Shown here in pieces: positions 47,717 through 58,320 of a stretch of DNA of 64,000 nucleotides. Made by a program: the position numbers and the translations under genes. The stretch is from Allolobophora icterica (taxonomy: Eukaryota; Annelida; Clitellata; Crassiclitellata; Lumbricidae). Every line of letters starts with the position of its first letter. The stretch's first letter is position 1. The notes beneath the pieces are model-generated. The model was not told where the DNA came from and ran no database searches. It worked only from the letters and a program-made list of their open reading frames with translations. The stretch spans positions 1,049,030-1,113,029 of the forward strand of contig OY744611.1 of the NCBI GenBank assembly GCA_963556255.1, written 5' to 3'.

Positions 47717-50700
47717 TTAATCTAAGCCCCTGCCTAAATAATCAGATATCACGTTGTGACATCCCTTGATGTAATTAACTTTGAAATTATAATTTTGTAA
47801 GGCCAGGCTCCATCTCATCACTCTGGCATTCTTCATCCTCCCCTCTCTCATGTACTGTAGTCCACAATGGTCTGTCTCGATCGCAAATTCCTTCCCAAAC
47901 AAGTACCGATCGAACTTCTCGACTCCCCACATTATGGCTAGACATTCCCGCTCTTCCACCGAATATCTCCTCTCTCGTTCCAACAATTTTCTGCTGGCAT
48001 AGGCGACTGGGTGGTTTATGCCGTCGTAGTTCTGCATCAACACGCAACCCACTCCAACTCCTGAAGCATCCGTCTGTATTACAAATTGCCTGCTCAGATC
48101 AGGCAACTTCAATATCGGAGCCTTTGCCAATGCTTCCTTCATCATCCTGAACGAATTGTCCAGGACTGAGTTCCATTTTACTGTATTTGGCGACTGTTTT
48201 TTGATTAGATCCGTCAAAGGTGCCATCAGTTCGGCACAGTGTGGGATGAACTTACGGTAGTAGTTCACTGCCCCTAGGAAGCTTCGTACCTGCTTCTTGT
48301 CATGTGGTACCGGCATGTCTACTATTTTGTCGACTGACTCCATTCTCGGGCTAACACCGTTCTCTTTAAGCGTGTGGCCTAAGAAGTCTATCTTCCCGTA
48401 ACCTAAAGAGCATTTCTTTGGTTTCAATGTCAACCGAGCCTTTCGAACCCTCTTGAAGAATTCCTCCAGAGTTCTCAAGTGTTCCTCCCATCCTCTCGTA
48501 TGGGCTAAAATGTCGTCCACATAACTCTCCAGATTCTGTGTTCCATGCAAGACCTTTCTAATCAAGCGGTTATAACTTGAAGCGCTGTTCACAAGTCCGA
48601 AGGGCATGACGTTAAATTTGTACATACCAGTGGCGCAAATAACTGTAGTCAGGTCTTTAGATTCTTCCGCCATAGGTATTTGCCAGAATCCCTTACAAAA
48701 ATCGAACTTGCTGTAGACTTGACTTCCGCTCAACTTGTTGAACACCTCCTCGTTCGACATCATAGGTTCAGGATCAAATACTGTGACCTTGTTTAACTGC
48801 TTGTAGTTACAACACAGCCTATTTGAACCGTCTGCCTTCTTCACTACTACTAATGGTGCAGCATAAGCAGCTTCGGATCTTTCGATGATTCCATTCTGTA
48901 ACATCGTTTCAATCTCTTTATCAATTTCCTGTTGTAGATGGTAAGGTGTTGGGTACGCCTTCAATCTGACAGGTTCATCGCTGGTTACATGAATCTCATG
49001 TTTCACGAGATTCGTCCTTCCAGGCACATCCGAAAATATGTCGCCGTATCCTTCCATCAATTTCAGTAGTTCTCTCTTTTGTCTCTCACTCAGGTTAGGA
49101 TTAATATCCACGTCTCGATACGTTTCCCTTTGCACACTGTTGTACAACTCTAATATCTCGCTTTCCCCATCGACTTCTGCTTCCCCATCGTGCACAACTG
49201 CAGATATATATGCGATTACCTCATTATTCTCCGTTACTTCTCGGTTATCCGTATGTTCGGTTTCCTTTCCATCTTCGCGCTCGTAGTACTTCTTCAACAT
49301 ATTGATGTGATAAGTCTTGATCTTCCCTCCGTCTATCTCAACTCTGTAGTCATATTCGCCAACCTTGTCTTTGACTTCAAATGGTCCCTGCCACTGTAGT
49401 AACAGTTTGTTGTTGCTAGTGGGCAACAGTAACAATGCCTTGTCACCGATCTCCAATTTTCGATTTCGCGCCTTTCTGTCGTAATATTTCTTGTTCTTGG
49501 CCTGGGCCTGGCTGATCGCCTTTTGCGCCATAGCACAAGTATCGTCAATCCTTTCTCTTAATTCCAGCATGTAGTTGTAGGCGTCTTTAATCTCCTCTTC
49601 GACAACATCTTTCGTCCATAACTCCTTCAAAATTTTCATCGGTCCTCTGCAACTTCTCCCAAAAACAAGCTCAAATAGTGTAAACCCATGACTTTCGTGG
49701 ACAGTATCTCTTAATGCGAACAGCAGTGGGGCCAAATATCTGTCCCACTCCTTAGGTTGTTCACTGATCAATTTTCTCAGAGTAGCCTTTATCGTGCCAT
49801 TGACGCGTTCCACACATCCGTTCCCCATAGCATGGTAAGGACTTGTCAGTGTGTGTTTGATGCGTAGCATGTTGTTCACTTCGGCCATCAAGTCTGATGT
49901 AAATTGGCTGCCTCTATCCGTATGTATTCGCTGTGGAACTCCCATCCGACAATACAATCCGAATAGTGCCTCTGCCACTTCTTCTGTAGTAATTCCTTTC
50001 AACGGAATCGCCTCCGGATACCTCGTACTTAGGTCGATCGCCGTCAGCACGTATCTGAATCCTCTGCTCGACATTGGATTCATTGGTCCCACTAGATCAA
50101 TACAAATGCAGGCGAATGGAACATCCACGATCGGTAGATGCCCCAACGGTGCTCTGTAGTTGACTTTCTTGTCAACCGTGCGCTGACATATGTCACAGCT
50201 CAACACGAATCTTCTCACATCTTGATTTATAGAAGGCCAGTAGAAATCATTGCTTATTTTCTTGAGTGTCTTCTTTATTCCCAGATGAGCGGCTAAGAGT
50301 GAGCAGTGTGCTATTGCCATCACCTTATCCCTCAACTGCTTTGGCACAACTAGCTGCATCCGTATCTCGTCCTTCGAGATTTCCTTGTATCGTCTGTAAA
50401 GGAGTCCATTCTTTACGATAAACTGTGCTTTATCTTCCGAGTCCTCAGTTTCCTGTAGGTTTACTAGTTCTCTATATTTCTTCAAGGTTTCGTCTTCACC
50501 TTGCATCTTCTGGATCTCTTGTGGTGAGATCTTGACATCCGGTAGTTCAATAGCCTTGAGTGGCTTTAATCGCTCAGTTCGTTTAGCCGTAGCTCTCGTC
50601 TCTACTGCTGCCGCGGTCAACACTTCGTCTCCTCCTCTCACGTCGTTGGTCACGTTGACGTCGGTAGCAGGTTCAGTAATCATCTCTGCACCGCTCGTCC

Positions 50701-52564
50701 CACATTCCTCCACAGCTAGATCTTTTTCTTTGTGGTGTGATTCCAACTCCCTGTCTCTCTCTACCTCCTCAACACATTCTTCGTCCCGTTTACACATGAA
50801 TTTGATTCCGCTGACTTTCCCAATAATAATCGGCTTCACAGGTCTCTCCATTATCAAAGCCTCAACTCTTCCCGTGAAATATTCACTTTCAACAGTAATA
50901 TGGGCCGTAGGAAACAGTCGCGTGCTTCCATCTATCAAGGTACACCACGTTGTCCTTCCAGTGAGATCCCTTTCATCTACCAGTCTTCTTTCAATCACGC
51001 AGCACGTAGCTCCAGAATCGAACAGACATTCAACCTTTTGTCCGTTGACTGTGGCTTGATGTGCGGGGTTCGAATCTCCTACATTGTCATCTTCCTTGCG
51101 GTCCTTGTTTACCATGAAGGCGCTCCTCACCATCTCGTCGTCCGTGTGCGTATCCTTGTTCACCTCCACACGTCCAAACTTTCTTTCGTTTGCGAAGTTG
51201 CCATTCCGGTCATCATCTCCTCGTTCCTTTAATCCGTCATTTTCAAACGTCTGCATGGCTGCGGCCGTATGCTTCACAGGACCTCGCAATTTACTCGGGC
51301 AATCAAATGATTTGTGTCCCGGTGCCTTACACGTGTAGCAAACGATTCTCGAATCGACTCTGTTCGCTTTTTCTCCTCCAAAGTTCCTACCAACTCCTCC
51401 TTTGTTAATATCCCGGAATCCATTCGCTTCCATCTTGTTACCAGCGTTCGCCATAGCGAATCTGTTTCTCATCCTATCCTCCTGTCCAAGGGGATTTCCT
51501 CTCACTTTCTGGTTGGCATCACTATGTATAGGGCCATGCGCCTCTATGTAGTTTTCTGCCTGCGCAAGCATGTCCTTCAGGTCCATCTTGCCCTTTTCCT
51601 TAATAAATGTCCGCAAATCATTCGGACACGTGATAAAATACTGGTCTCTCAAAATCAGAGTCTCCAGTCCTTCAAATGTTTCACTGTACCCTGACAGGCT
51701 CATCCACTGTCTCAAATACCTCCTCAATCTTTCCACAAATTGCGTGGGTGTCTCTCCTGGCTCGATCCGACATTCTTTAAATTTCTTTCTATATCCCCCT
51801 TCCGTCAGTCTGAACCTCTTTTGCAGCTGACTCTTAAGACTCTGGTAGTCTTGTGCTTCCCTGGGACTAAGCCTCTGGTAGACTTCTAACGCCCTTCCAC
51901 TCAAGTACCTTGCCAAAGTCAAGGCCCACAAATCACCTGGCACCTCATATGCCATACACGTCCTTTCGAATCTCAGCAGATACGCGTCCAAACAATCCTT
52001 GGCTTCGTCGAAATTTGGAAATTTGATATCCCGCACGCCGTGTCGGTTGTAGCCGTTGTGATCAGCGCCTCTCTCCATCGTGATCAGTCTCTCTTGGCCT
52101 TCAATTTCACCAATGTTGTGGTTTGCCCGAGCCGTAATCTCTTTCATCTTCACCTCGGCTTCTATCTTTTTGATTTCGATTTCCTTTGCTATTTGGCGTT
52201 TTTCACGCTCGTCTTCCGCTATTCTCTTTTCCTTTTCCATTTCAATCCCAATCCTCCTTTCTTCCTTTTCTGCTTCAATCCTTTTTTCTTCCTTTTCCTT
52301 TTCACTCCTCCTTTCTTCCTTTTCTGCTTCAATCCTTTTTTCTTCTTTTTCTGCTTCCATTTTCCTGTTTTCTTCTTCGGCCTTCCTTCTCTCCTTCTCC
52401 ACCTCCGCTTCCATTAACTTTTTCGCTTTTCTGTCTTCTCTTTCCCTCGCTCTCTCCTCTCTTAGTTCGGCTTGTCTTTCTGTCACGAACACCCGAACTT
52501 CCTCTCCTTGAAGGCCTAGCGATTGGGCTATTGCAACCCACTGCTGATAATCAGTAGCCGCCAT
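47717..52564 (-). CDS. gypsy-2 Gag-Pol polyprotein with integrase before reverse transcriptase (Gmr1-like)
   Basis: One uninterrupted ORF of 1615 residues. Residues about 30-150 are a highly charged E/K/R coiled coil, followed by a retrotransposon gag core at about 175-345 (FPNFDEAKDCLDAYLLRFER). The zinc knuckle CYTCKAPGHKSFDC lies at about 407 and the protease CLFDSGATCCVI at about 515. Integrase comes next: H2C2 finger at about 755-795, catalytic D in CIDLVGP (about 823), D in HTDRGSQF (about 883), E in CVERVNGT (about 920), then a chromodomain-less tail. RT follows with VVVKKADGSNRLCCNYKQL, MPFGLVNSASSY and catalytic ESYVDDILAH (about 1349), then RNase H QTDASGVGVGCVL (about 1500). The PR-INT-RT-RH order on Ty3/gypsy-type sequences marks the Gmr1-like lineage. 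It is intact. Confidence 0.93.
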   Translation of the reverse strand: MAATDYQQWVAIAQSLGLQGEEVRVFVTERQAELREERAREREDRKAKKLMEAEVEKERRKAEEENRKMEAEKEEKRIEAEKEERRSEKEKEEKRIEAEKEERRIGIEMEKEKRIAEDEREKRQIAKEIEIKKIEAEVKMKEITARANHNIGEIEGQERLITMERGADHNGYNRHGVRDIKFPNFDEAKDCLDAYLLRFERTCMAYEVPGDLWALTLARYLSGRALEVYQRLSPREAQDYQSLKSQLQKRFRLTEGGYRKKFKECRIEPGETPTQFVERLRRYLRQWMSLSGYSETFEGLETLILRDQYFITCPNDLRTFIKEKGKMDLKDMLAQAENYIEAHGPIHSDANQKVRGNPLGQEDRMRNRFAMANAGNKMEANGFRDINKGGVGRNFGGEKANRVDSRIVCYTCKAPGHKSFDCPSKLRGPVKHTAAAMQTFENDGLKERGDDDRNGNFANERKFGRVEVNKDTHTDDEMVRSAFMVNKDRKEDDNVGDSNPAHQATVNGQKVECLFDSGATCCVIERRLVDERDLTGRTTWCTLIDGSTRLFPTAHITVESEYFTGRVEALIMERPVKPIIIGKVSGIKFMCKRDEECVEEVERDRELESHHKEKDLAVEECGTSGAEMITEPATDVNVTNDVRGGDEVLTAAAVETRATAKRTERLKPLKAIELPDVKISPQEIQKMQGEDETLKKYRELVNLQETEDSEDKAQFIVKNGLLYRRYKEISKDEIRMQLVVPKQLRDKVMAIAHCSLLAAHLGIKKTLKKISNDFYWPSINQDVRRFVLSCDICQRTVDKKVNYRAPLGHLPIVDVPFACICIDLVGPMNPMSSRGFRYVLTAIDLSTRYPEAIPLKGITTEEVAEALFGLYCRMGVPQRIHTDRGSQFTSDLMAEVNNMLRIKHTLTSPYHAMGNGCVERVNGTIKATLRKLISEQPKEWDRYLAPLLFALRDTVHESHGFTLFELVFGRSCRGPMKILKELWTKDVVEEEIKDAYNYMLELRERIDDTCAMAQKAISQAQAKNKKYYDRKARNRKLEIGDKALLLLPTSNNKLLLQWQGPFEVKDKVGEYDYRVEIDGGKIKTYHINMLKKYYEREDGKETEHTDNREVTENNEVIAYISAVVHDGEAEVDGESEILELYNSVQRETYRDVDINPNLSERQKRELLKLMEGYGDIFSDVPGRTNLVKHEIHVTSDEPVRLKAYPTPYHLQQEIDKEIETMLQNGIIERSEAAYAAPLVVVKKADGSNRLCCNYKQLNKVTVFDPEPMMSNEEVFNKLSGSQVYSKFDFCKGFWQIPMAEESKDLTTVICATGMYKFNVMPFGLVNSASSYNRLIRKVLHGTQNLESYVDDILAHTRGWEEHLRTLEEFFKRVRKARLTLKPKKCSLGYGKIDFLGHTLKENGVSPRMESVDKIVDMPVPHDKKQVRSFLGAVNYYRKFIPHCAELMAPLTDLIKKQSPNTVKWNSVLDNSFRMMKEALAKAPILKLPDLSRQFVIQTDASGVGVGCVLMQNYDGINHPVAYASRKLLERERRYSVEERECLAIMWGVEKFDRYLFGKEFAIETDHCGLQYMREGRMKNARVMRWSLALQNYNFKVNYIKGCHNVISDYLGRGLD

Positions 52565-52927
52565 CTTACTTGCTCACTCGCTTTTAATTTATGCTACACA
52601 AATTATTTGGGCTTCTAACGTCTTGATTCACGTTAAATTTAACGAAATATTTCAACCGTGAAATTTTTGTAATTTCACGTATTAATTTCTTACAGTGTAC
52701 AAAAAAAAATTTTCGACCGAATTATTTCTGTTAAATAACGGTGTTACTTTTTTCAGTGTATGTACCGTTAAAACTTCTGTTACTTAACGTGATTATTTTT
52801 TACAGTGTATGTTCGACTTATTTTTGCTAATCGCACAAAACTACGCGTTTAATGTCACTTCAACTTTGATTATAGTTTCCACGCTCTATCACAATATTTC
52901 TAAACTGTCCCGGACGCGGCACCCAAT

Positions 52928-53883
52928 TGTAGCGTACCTGTTGGATCGCTGTTTTGCTCTGTCCTAGCTCGGCGAATAGATAATATTGTCTGATAGGGAA
53001 AATGCGTGAGAATTCAAAGTGTTCTCGAATAACAATAAAACATACGTAGATTTTAACAAATTATTAAAAACATCTAAACAGAGTTACAAACAATGGCGTT
53101 ATCGATTCGCTATATATTCCTATTCCTTACTTATGCGACACCGCTAAATTAAAAGATATATTATATATTTCTTATCTGCCCCCGGGGGTGTGTTGTCGAT
53201 CGTTTCCTTCGTCGGAAATGTTCCTCTTCGCAGCTCCGACCGTTGCTCGTCTCGTTTTCAACAGAGTTCGTTATGTCGTTGCTTTCATTCGAGTTCGTGT
53301 TCTCGAATTCGCGATTCTCCTCTCCTCCTTGATACGTCGGGTATTCGAATGAAATACCTTTCTTCCGGCAGAGTATGGCCTCCGCCAATCGAACAATCCA
53401 GCCCTGTTAGAATCAACCGCATTCGGATTCTACAGTTCCTTCTCCGATCCACTCTCTGTTGTTGGATCCCCAAGTCGTCCTCCCGATTCGAAGCCTGATG
53501 TCGAATCTCTTCACTTCGTGTCGACCGTTTCGATTCAAACTAGCATGCTGAATCTTCTCGTTTCACGTCGACCGATCCGGTTCAAGATAGCACGCCGAAT
53601 GCTCAATTATTATCTCCAATGTTCTCAGTTCTCGTCTCTTTTTGCGCGTTATTTTCAATTTTTGAACCAAGCCCTTCTGTGATTGGATGCCACCGTAGCG
53701 CACCACATCACGCCATATCACGTGGTTCGCCGCACTCTCAATAGTACATAGCCTGTTTCACCGCCTCGTAGCATCGTGGGTTAACATTTGTTATGCCCTA
53801 GTATGCCCTAGGTGTCGCCTAGCGATGTCGCATTATTATTAAACATATATATATACATTTGATGATAATAAGCTGTTGCTACA
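52928..53883 (-). repeat. gypsy-2 5' LTR, intact
   Basis: This 956-bp LTR contains the unoccupied gypsy-1 target (aaacatatatatatac). It differs from the other LTR by a 10-bp tandem duplication at about 53793-53812 and one base near 53667. Confidence 0.95.
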
Positions 53884-54200
53884 AATATCGTTTACTCTTG
53901 GTCTGATTTAATATCCCTTTTACTTGGGATTCTCGTACACTACACATTGGGACTAACCGATCTTCGACTATGAAAACGCGGAGGTGCCTCTGCCGGACCT
54001 TGGTACTCGAATACCCGACCCGAGCTTTGATGTTAACCTAGACTTGGGTCTGATTTATTCTACCGTTAACCTGGAACTCGCTTACTCTTCACTCGACATT
54101 ATCGAATGATTATTCAATACTTTAAGTTTAACTTATAATGACTTAAACTACAGAAAAGCTACCGTAGTTATTTAGTTACACACAAGCCGGCACAACATGT
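53884..54200 (-). mobile_element. gypsy-3: right part of the old LTR
   Basis: It starts with the flanking repeat (tatcgtttac at 53886-53895) and continues the gypsy-3 LTR interrupted at 34534. It appears to end near 'gccggcaca' (about 54193). No coding part is present on this side. Confidence 0.5.
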
Positions 54201-54413
54201 CAGCAAGATGGTGAGTTGATGACGTACATTTTGAGACGCAGAAAAAGACTCATATTTCGGGGCCCCTTGGTCGTCGGGGGCCCCGGAGCACGTGCTCCGT
54301 GTGCTCCAATGGTTAACCCGGGCCTGGCTTTAGATACCGGGTCAATAAAAGTTACTAATTACAATTACAGTTATGAAGAGTTAAAGACGTGCGCAGATGT
54401 AGCAAGGGGTGGA

Positions 54414-55908
54414 CAGTGGCGGCGCCAGGGGTGGGCTAGGGGGTGCTTAGCCCCCCCCCCCCAAATGTGGTTCAGCCCCCCCCCCAAGGCAAAAGCGAGA
54501 AATCTCTGAAACTTTGAATGCCCACTTATAAATAGCAGGCTCCATAGCACAAGAATTTCCCCAATTATTCTCAAAGAAATGATGCGTCAGAAACGTAGCT
54601 AGCTAGCCCACTGTGTATTGGCCCCTCTGATATAGATGACTAGTCTAGCACTCATCCATCATCCAGTTAGGGTTGTACAGGCCATCGCAATGTATGAGGT
54701 TTGGCTGCCGCTTGACACATGGCCTTGTATAGCAAGTTTTAAGGCCAGAAGACCTGCGCTCGAAGTAGCTGGCCTCTGCACTATATGCCTCCTTCGTCCC
54801 GCTCTCCCCACTCTCTCCACATCTCTCTATCTCTCTCCATCTCTCTGTCTCTATCTGTCTGTCTGCCACGCACATAAGACCAATACAAGAAGATAAAGAC
54901 CATTTTATAAATTTATATATATATATAATTTATAAATTTAGGGCTATATATATATTATTTATTAATTTATATATATATTATTTATAAATATATATTATTT
55001 ATAAATTTATATATAATATTTTATATATGCCTACGTCTGAACAAAATAAGGAAATTGTCAAGCTAGGCCTATACCGAAGTTTTTACTTATTTTAATTTTA
55101 ACAACTCAATTACAATAATGGGTAGTTGGAATTTAACAATTATTGAATTACAGGATATGGCATTTCATTAAAGTGAAAAAAAATATTTTGTAATTGACAT
55201 TAGACAGACAGAAAGAGAGAGGTCCTTTATTACTACAAACATTTCATACATTTACAAAACTAAATAGCCAGACACACGTTGGCTGGCACGACTGCGAAAG
55301 GAACCTTACAAAACTTATGGCTACAACCAAAGGCGTTTACCAAAGGTGGGGTTTGGAGAACGATCTTCATCGAACTTCAAAAGTGGGGGGTTGACACTGG
55401 AATCATTAAAACTTGATTATTTTGATGATTTACTCAGAGGCGGCGATAGTGGGGGAGGGATCCACCTTTAACAGTGAGGGGGACACAGTATACAGTTGTC
55501 GCCCGATGTTTAAAGAAACTTTTTTATTGCTACTTTTGTTAAATAACTGCCAAGTGGAAACTTGATAACTGAGACCAGGCAGCTGACACGTCAACACGTT
55601 GCCACCAGCAACTAACAAAAATTAATGAGTTTTTTTTACATATAATTATGTTTATATTGTTTCGCAATAAGTAACTAACTAATAAAAATCAGTTAAATTT
55701 AGATTTGAATTAGTTTGAATGAATTATACAATTTTATGAAAATGCATAATCTAGGCCCTACATGCCGTTACAAAGTGCTTGCCCCTTGCTTTTTAAACGC
55801 ATTTCTCGTGCCAAAAAAAGATTTAAAAAAATTTCGCGCTCACGCGCGATTCAATATTCAGCGTAGCGCTCTAGCCCCTCCAAACCTGAAATCCTGGCGC
55901 CGCCACTG
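54414..55908. mobile_element. hAT-like non-autonomous element with CAGTGGCGGCGCC ends
   Basis: The termini CAGTGGCGGCGCCAGG and CCTGGCGCCGCCACTG are perfect inverses. They are flanked by 8-bp repeats ggggtgga (54406-54413) and gaggtgga (55909-55916), one mismatch apart. The matching R1 copy at 1418-1665 lacks it. The interior includes a C-run, CT-rich repeats (about 54805-54865) and TA-rich simple sequence (54905-55030). There is no transposase frame. Confidence 0.85.
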
Positions 55909-55956
55909 GAGGTGGATGGCGGATCAACTTAAAGAAGAGCCTTAGCTTATGTGAAG

Positions 55957-56190
55957 ATAATAATATAATAATATTTATTCTTTAATTAAGCGCCTGCAAA
56001 CGCACTGAGCTGTACAAGTACATGATATACGATAAATCTTAACTACTAACAGAACAGACAGCCTGCAATACACGGCGCAAATTGCAGCCTACAAAGCATA
56101 TCCGCCTATGGGACTCGATCTCTGTACCTCTCGCACTCTACGCCAGATGTTATCCAATGCGCTATCTCTTCTCCCCCGAAAAATTATGTC
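55957..56190 (-). mobile_element. tRNA-headed SINE (copy 3)
   Basis: On the minus strand, box A-like 'tagcgcattgg' (about 56160) and box B-like 'agatcgagtccc' (about 56115) sit at tRNA spacing. The 3' end 'caggcgcttaattaa' and ATT-rich tail match the copy at 11812-12160. R1 copy A lacks it, so it was inserted after the R1 copies diverged. Confidence 0.75.
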
Positions 56191-57472
56191 ACGGTTGTGA
56201 TATTGGGTGTATTGTATATTGCATTAATGAGCTATTAATGATCACTATTGAGACAGATCTCCAACACTGTTCACTTCTTTCTTCATAATACTGCTTAAAT
56301 TTCAAAATAGTAATCTTAGAAATAGGATGTTTACATGCGATTGATATCGCAGTTGCGTGTAGAACTTTAACATGTATTCGCTAGATGGCAGTATATACTT
56401 TCAAGACACTCCAGCTTAGTTTGCATCCTAGCTATCCACTTTGAGCGTTCGCCATTTTGTGCTGATGACAGTATGAACCAGATTATATGGAAATTCAACT
56501 TTAACGTCAAACTAAGCTGGTTAGATTCTATAACTATGTAAATATAACTTTGTCGACAAACACACTTAATAAACGACGGCTAGGTCAATGAGAGACTTGC
56601 TAATTTTATGGTTTGAGGTTAATGTTTTCTCGGCGAACATGAACAATCAGGGTGCCTATTAGGGTGGTAGTGAAAAACGTTTTTTTTAAATAATGCCCAG
56701 GACACCCCCTAGTTCTGTTCGTATTGGTAGTAGAAACTCATGTGCAAAATCTTTTTAAAATATTCCATTATTTAGGCGTGCCACATGACAACTTAAGTTT
56801 TGCATATGACACCATGCATCATTGAAGCCGTAAAAATCAACTTTCTTGGTTTTTCAGGAGCTGGATGAAAGTTCATCACTTCTAGAACCTATTATTTGAT
56901 TACTGTAATTATGTGATGAGTGTGATGCACCATAGATACCTTAATCTCTGATGATTTGTTTATAAATAAAAGATTAAATAATAAATATATAAATTAGAAC
57001 CAACTGGAGCTGAGGAGTAAATAAATATTTGCAATTTTTTGAACAATTTTCTGAACTTTTGTAGTCTGTTCATTTAAGGCTTTTCTAACGTTTAATTATT
57101 TATTTACTTACTTACTCACACTATCCCACATAATTCATAATCCATTTCAAATCAATCACATTTTAAAAGTTGTCCTTGAAGATGTTTTCAACCCTCTGGC
57201 TGGACCGTTTTCTGGACCTGAAATACCTATGCTTAAACGATATCAGAATGCATTGCCTTTGATCGTCCATGACATGATTGCTGATAGTTTGTCAGATGAT
57301 GAAATTGCAGTTTAACAATAACAAAGAAATGATGCAAGACGCTGCTGAATTTGAAGTGGAATGTTTGCAGAAAGACAGTCAGCCTCGTGATGATTATCTA
57401 GAGCTCTTGGAACTTGCACTGATCTACATAGGTCATGTCCCACCTCGAGGGTTGCATTTTACAGCCTCTGGT

Positions 57473-57750
57473 GTCATGTCACCGCTCTCTTCGCTCTGCC
57501 ACCCGTGGTGATCTCTCTGTCCCTTGTGCACGCACCGCTACTATGCAGCAGCGCGCTTTCTCCATGGTTGGACACACAATTTGGAATGGGCTTCCTCCTG
57601 AGCTGCGGTCTCTTCCTCGTAACTCATCCACTGCTTTCTTCTCTGCTCTAAAGACTGTTCTCTTTCGCCGGGGTTGGGCTGGGAGCGCCTCTGAGCAGCT
57701 TCCTTGAAGGGGCGCTATATAAATGATTAATTGATTGATTGATCCATAGG
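57473..57750 (+). mobile_element. L2-type LINE 3' end inserted in the gene relic
   Basis: This encodes the last part of an ORF2 (RAFSMVGHTIWNGLPPELR, then LKTVLFRRGW). It ends with 'ggcgctatataaatga' and TTGA tetranucleotides, the conserved L2-type tail. It splits the host frame between PPRG...SGV and HRTRWMAK, so it came after the surrounding element. Confidence 0.8.
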
Positions 57751-58069
57751 ACCAGATGGATGGCCAAGGCCATCTATTCTCACAATGTATTCCTTTTACG
57801 ATCTCAATTGCGAATTACCTTCTGGAAAATAAATTTGCTACGTTCCCTTAACCTGTTCATCTGCTTTGATTATCTCAGATCCTGGTTCACAGCTTCACAC
57901 TCTACTCTAAAGGCACTTTCCGTCATGCTTGGTACCTCAGTGAGGATTTGGTCGATTTCTGCTTTTTCGATGACTGCATTGATGCTGCTTCTAAGGCCTG
58001 TTGGTGCAAACAATGATAACCAAGTTGGTGTTGGCATTCCATCCAAATGTCCACAAATTACTGTACACA

Positions 58070-58320
58070 CAGCTTCATGTAGTCGGGAGCACCTCTGAGT
58101 AGTACTCCTTGAGGAGGCGCTATATAAATGCCCGTTATGAATGAATGAATGAATGTGCTCTTGTTGATTTTGTGACTTCAAACATGATGAATACTGTGCA
58201 TCCCCATTGATTGGCTGGAGAAAGATCCAACTTCGTGCAAACAGGACAGCTTCTTGTAGCGGCACGGTCACGTTACGGCGCTATATAAATTGTCGGTGTT
58301 ATTATTATTTTAATTATTTA
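58070..58320 (+). mobile_element. two further L2-type 3' tails
   Basis: 'ggcgctatataaatgccc' plus (gaat)n lies at 58116-58153. 'ggcgctatataaat' followed by an ATT-rich tail lies at 58269-58310. They are separated by about 50 bases of the host gene (LVDFVTSN). Each is a heavily 5'-truncated insertion. Confidence 0.65.

Larger units (their letters stand above)
34535..53883 (-). mobile_element. gypsy-2: Gmr1-like Ty3/gypsy retrotransposon, host of gypsy-1
   Basis: The minus-strand element has LTRs of 946 bp (3' LTR, 34535-35448 plus 47489-47520, split by gypsy-1) and 956 bp (5' LTR, 52928-53883). They begin TGTAGC and end GCTACA. The LTRs differ by a 10-bp tandem duplication ('tatgccctag') and about one substitution, so the insertion is recent. 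After the 5' LTR a primer-binding-like TGGGTGCCGCGTCCGGGA follows. It is inserted into the gypsy-3 LTR with the flanking repeat tatcgtttac on both sides. Confidence 0.92.
54365..56650 (+). repeat. dispersed repeat R1 (copy B), carrying two insertions
   Basis: This is colinear with 1418-1665 plus 4565-4900. A hAT-like element (54414-55908) and a SINE (55957-56190) sit inside it. The repeat's own nature is unknown; the shared parts have no ORF. Confidence 0.65.

Noticed and set aside
52040..52557. Plus-strand Phe/Ser/Leu-rich ORFs that look like membrane proteins
   Set aside because: They are the antisense of the charged coiled coil of the gypsy-2 Gag.
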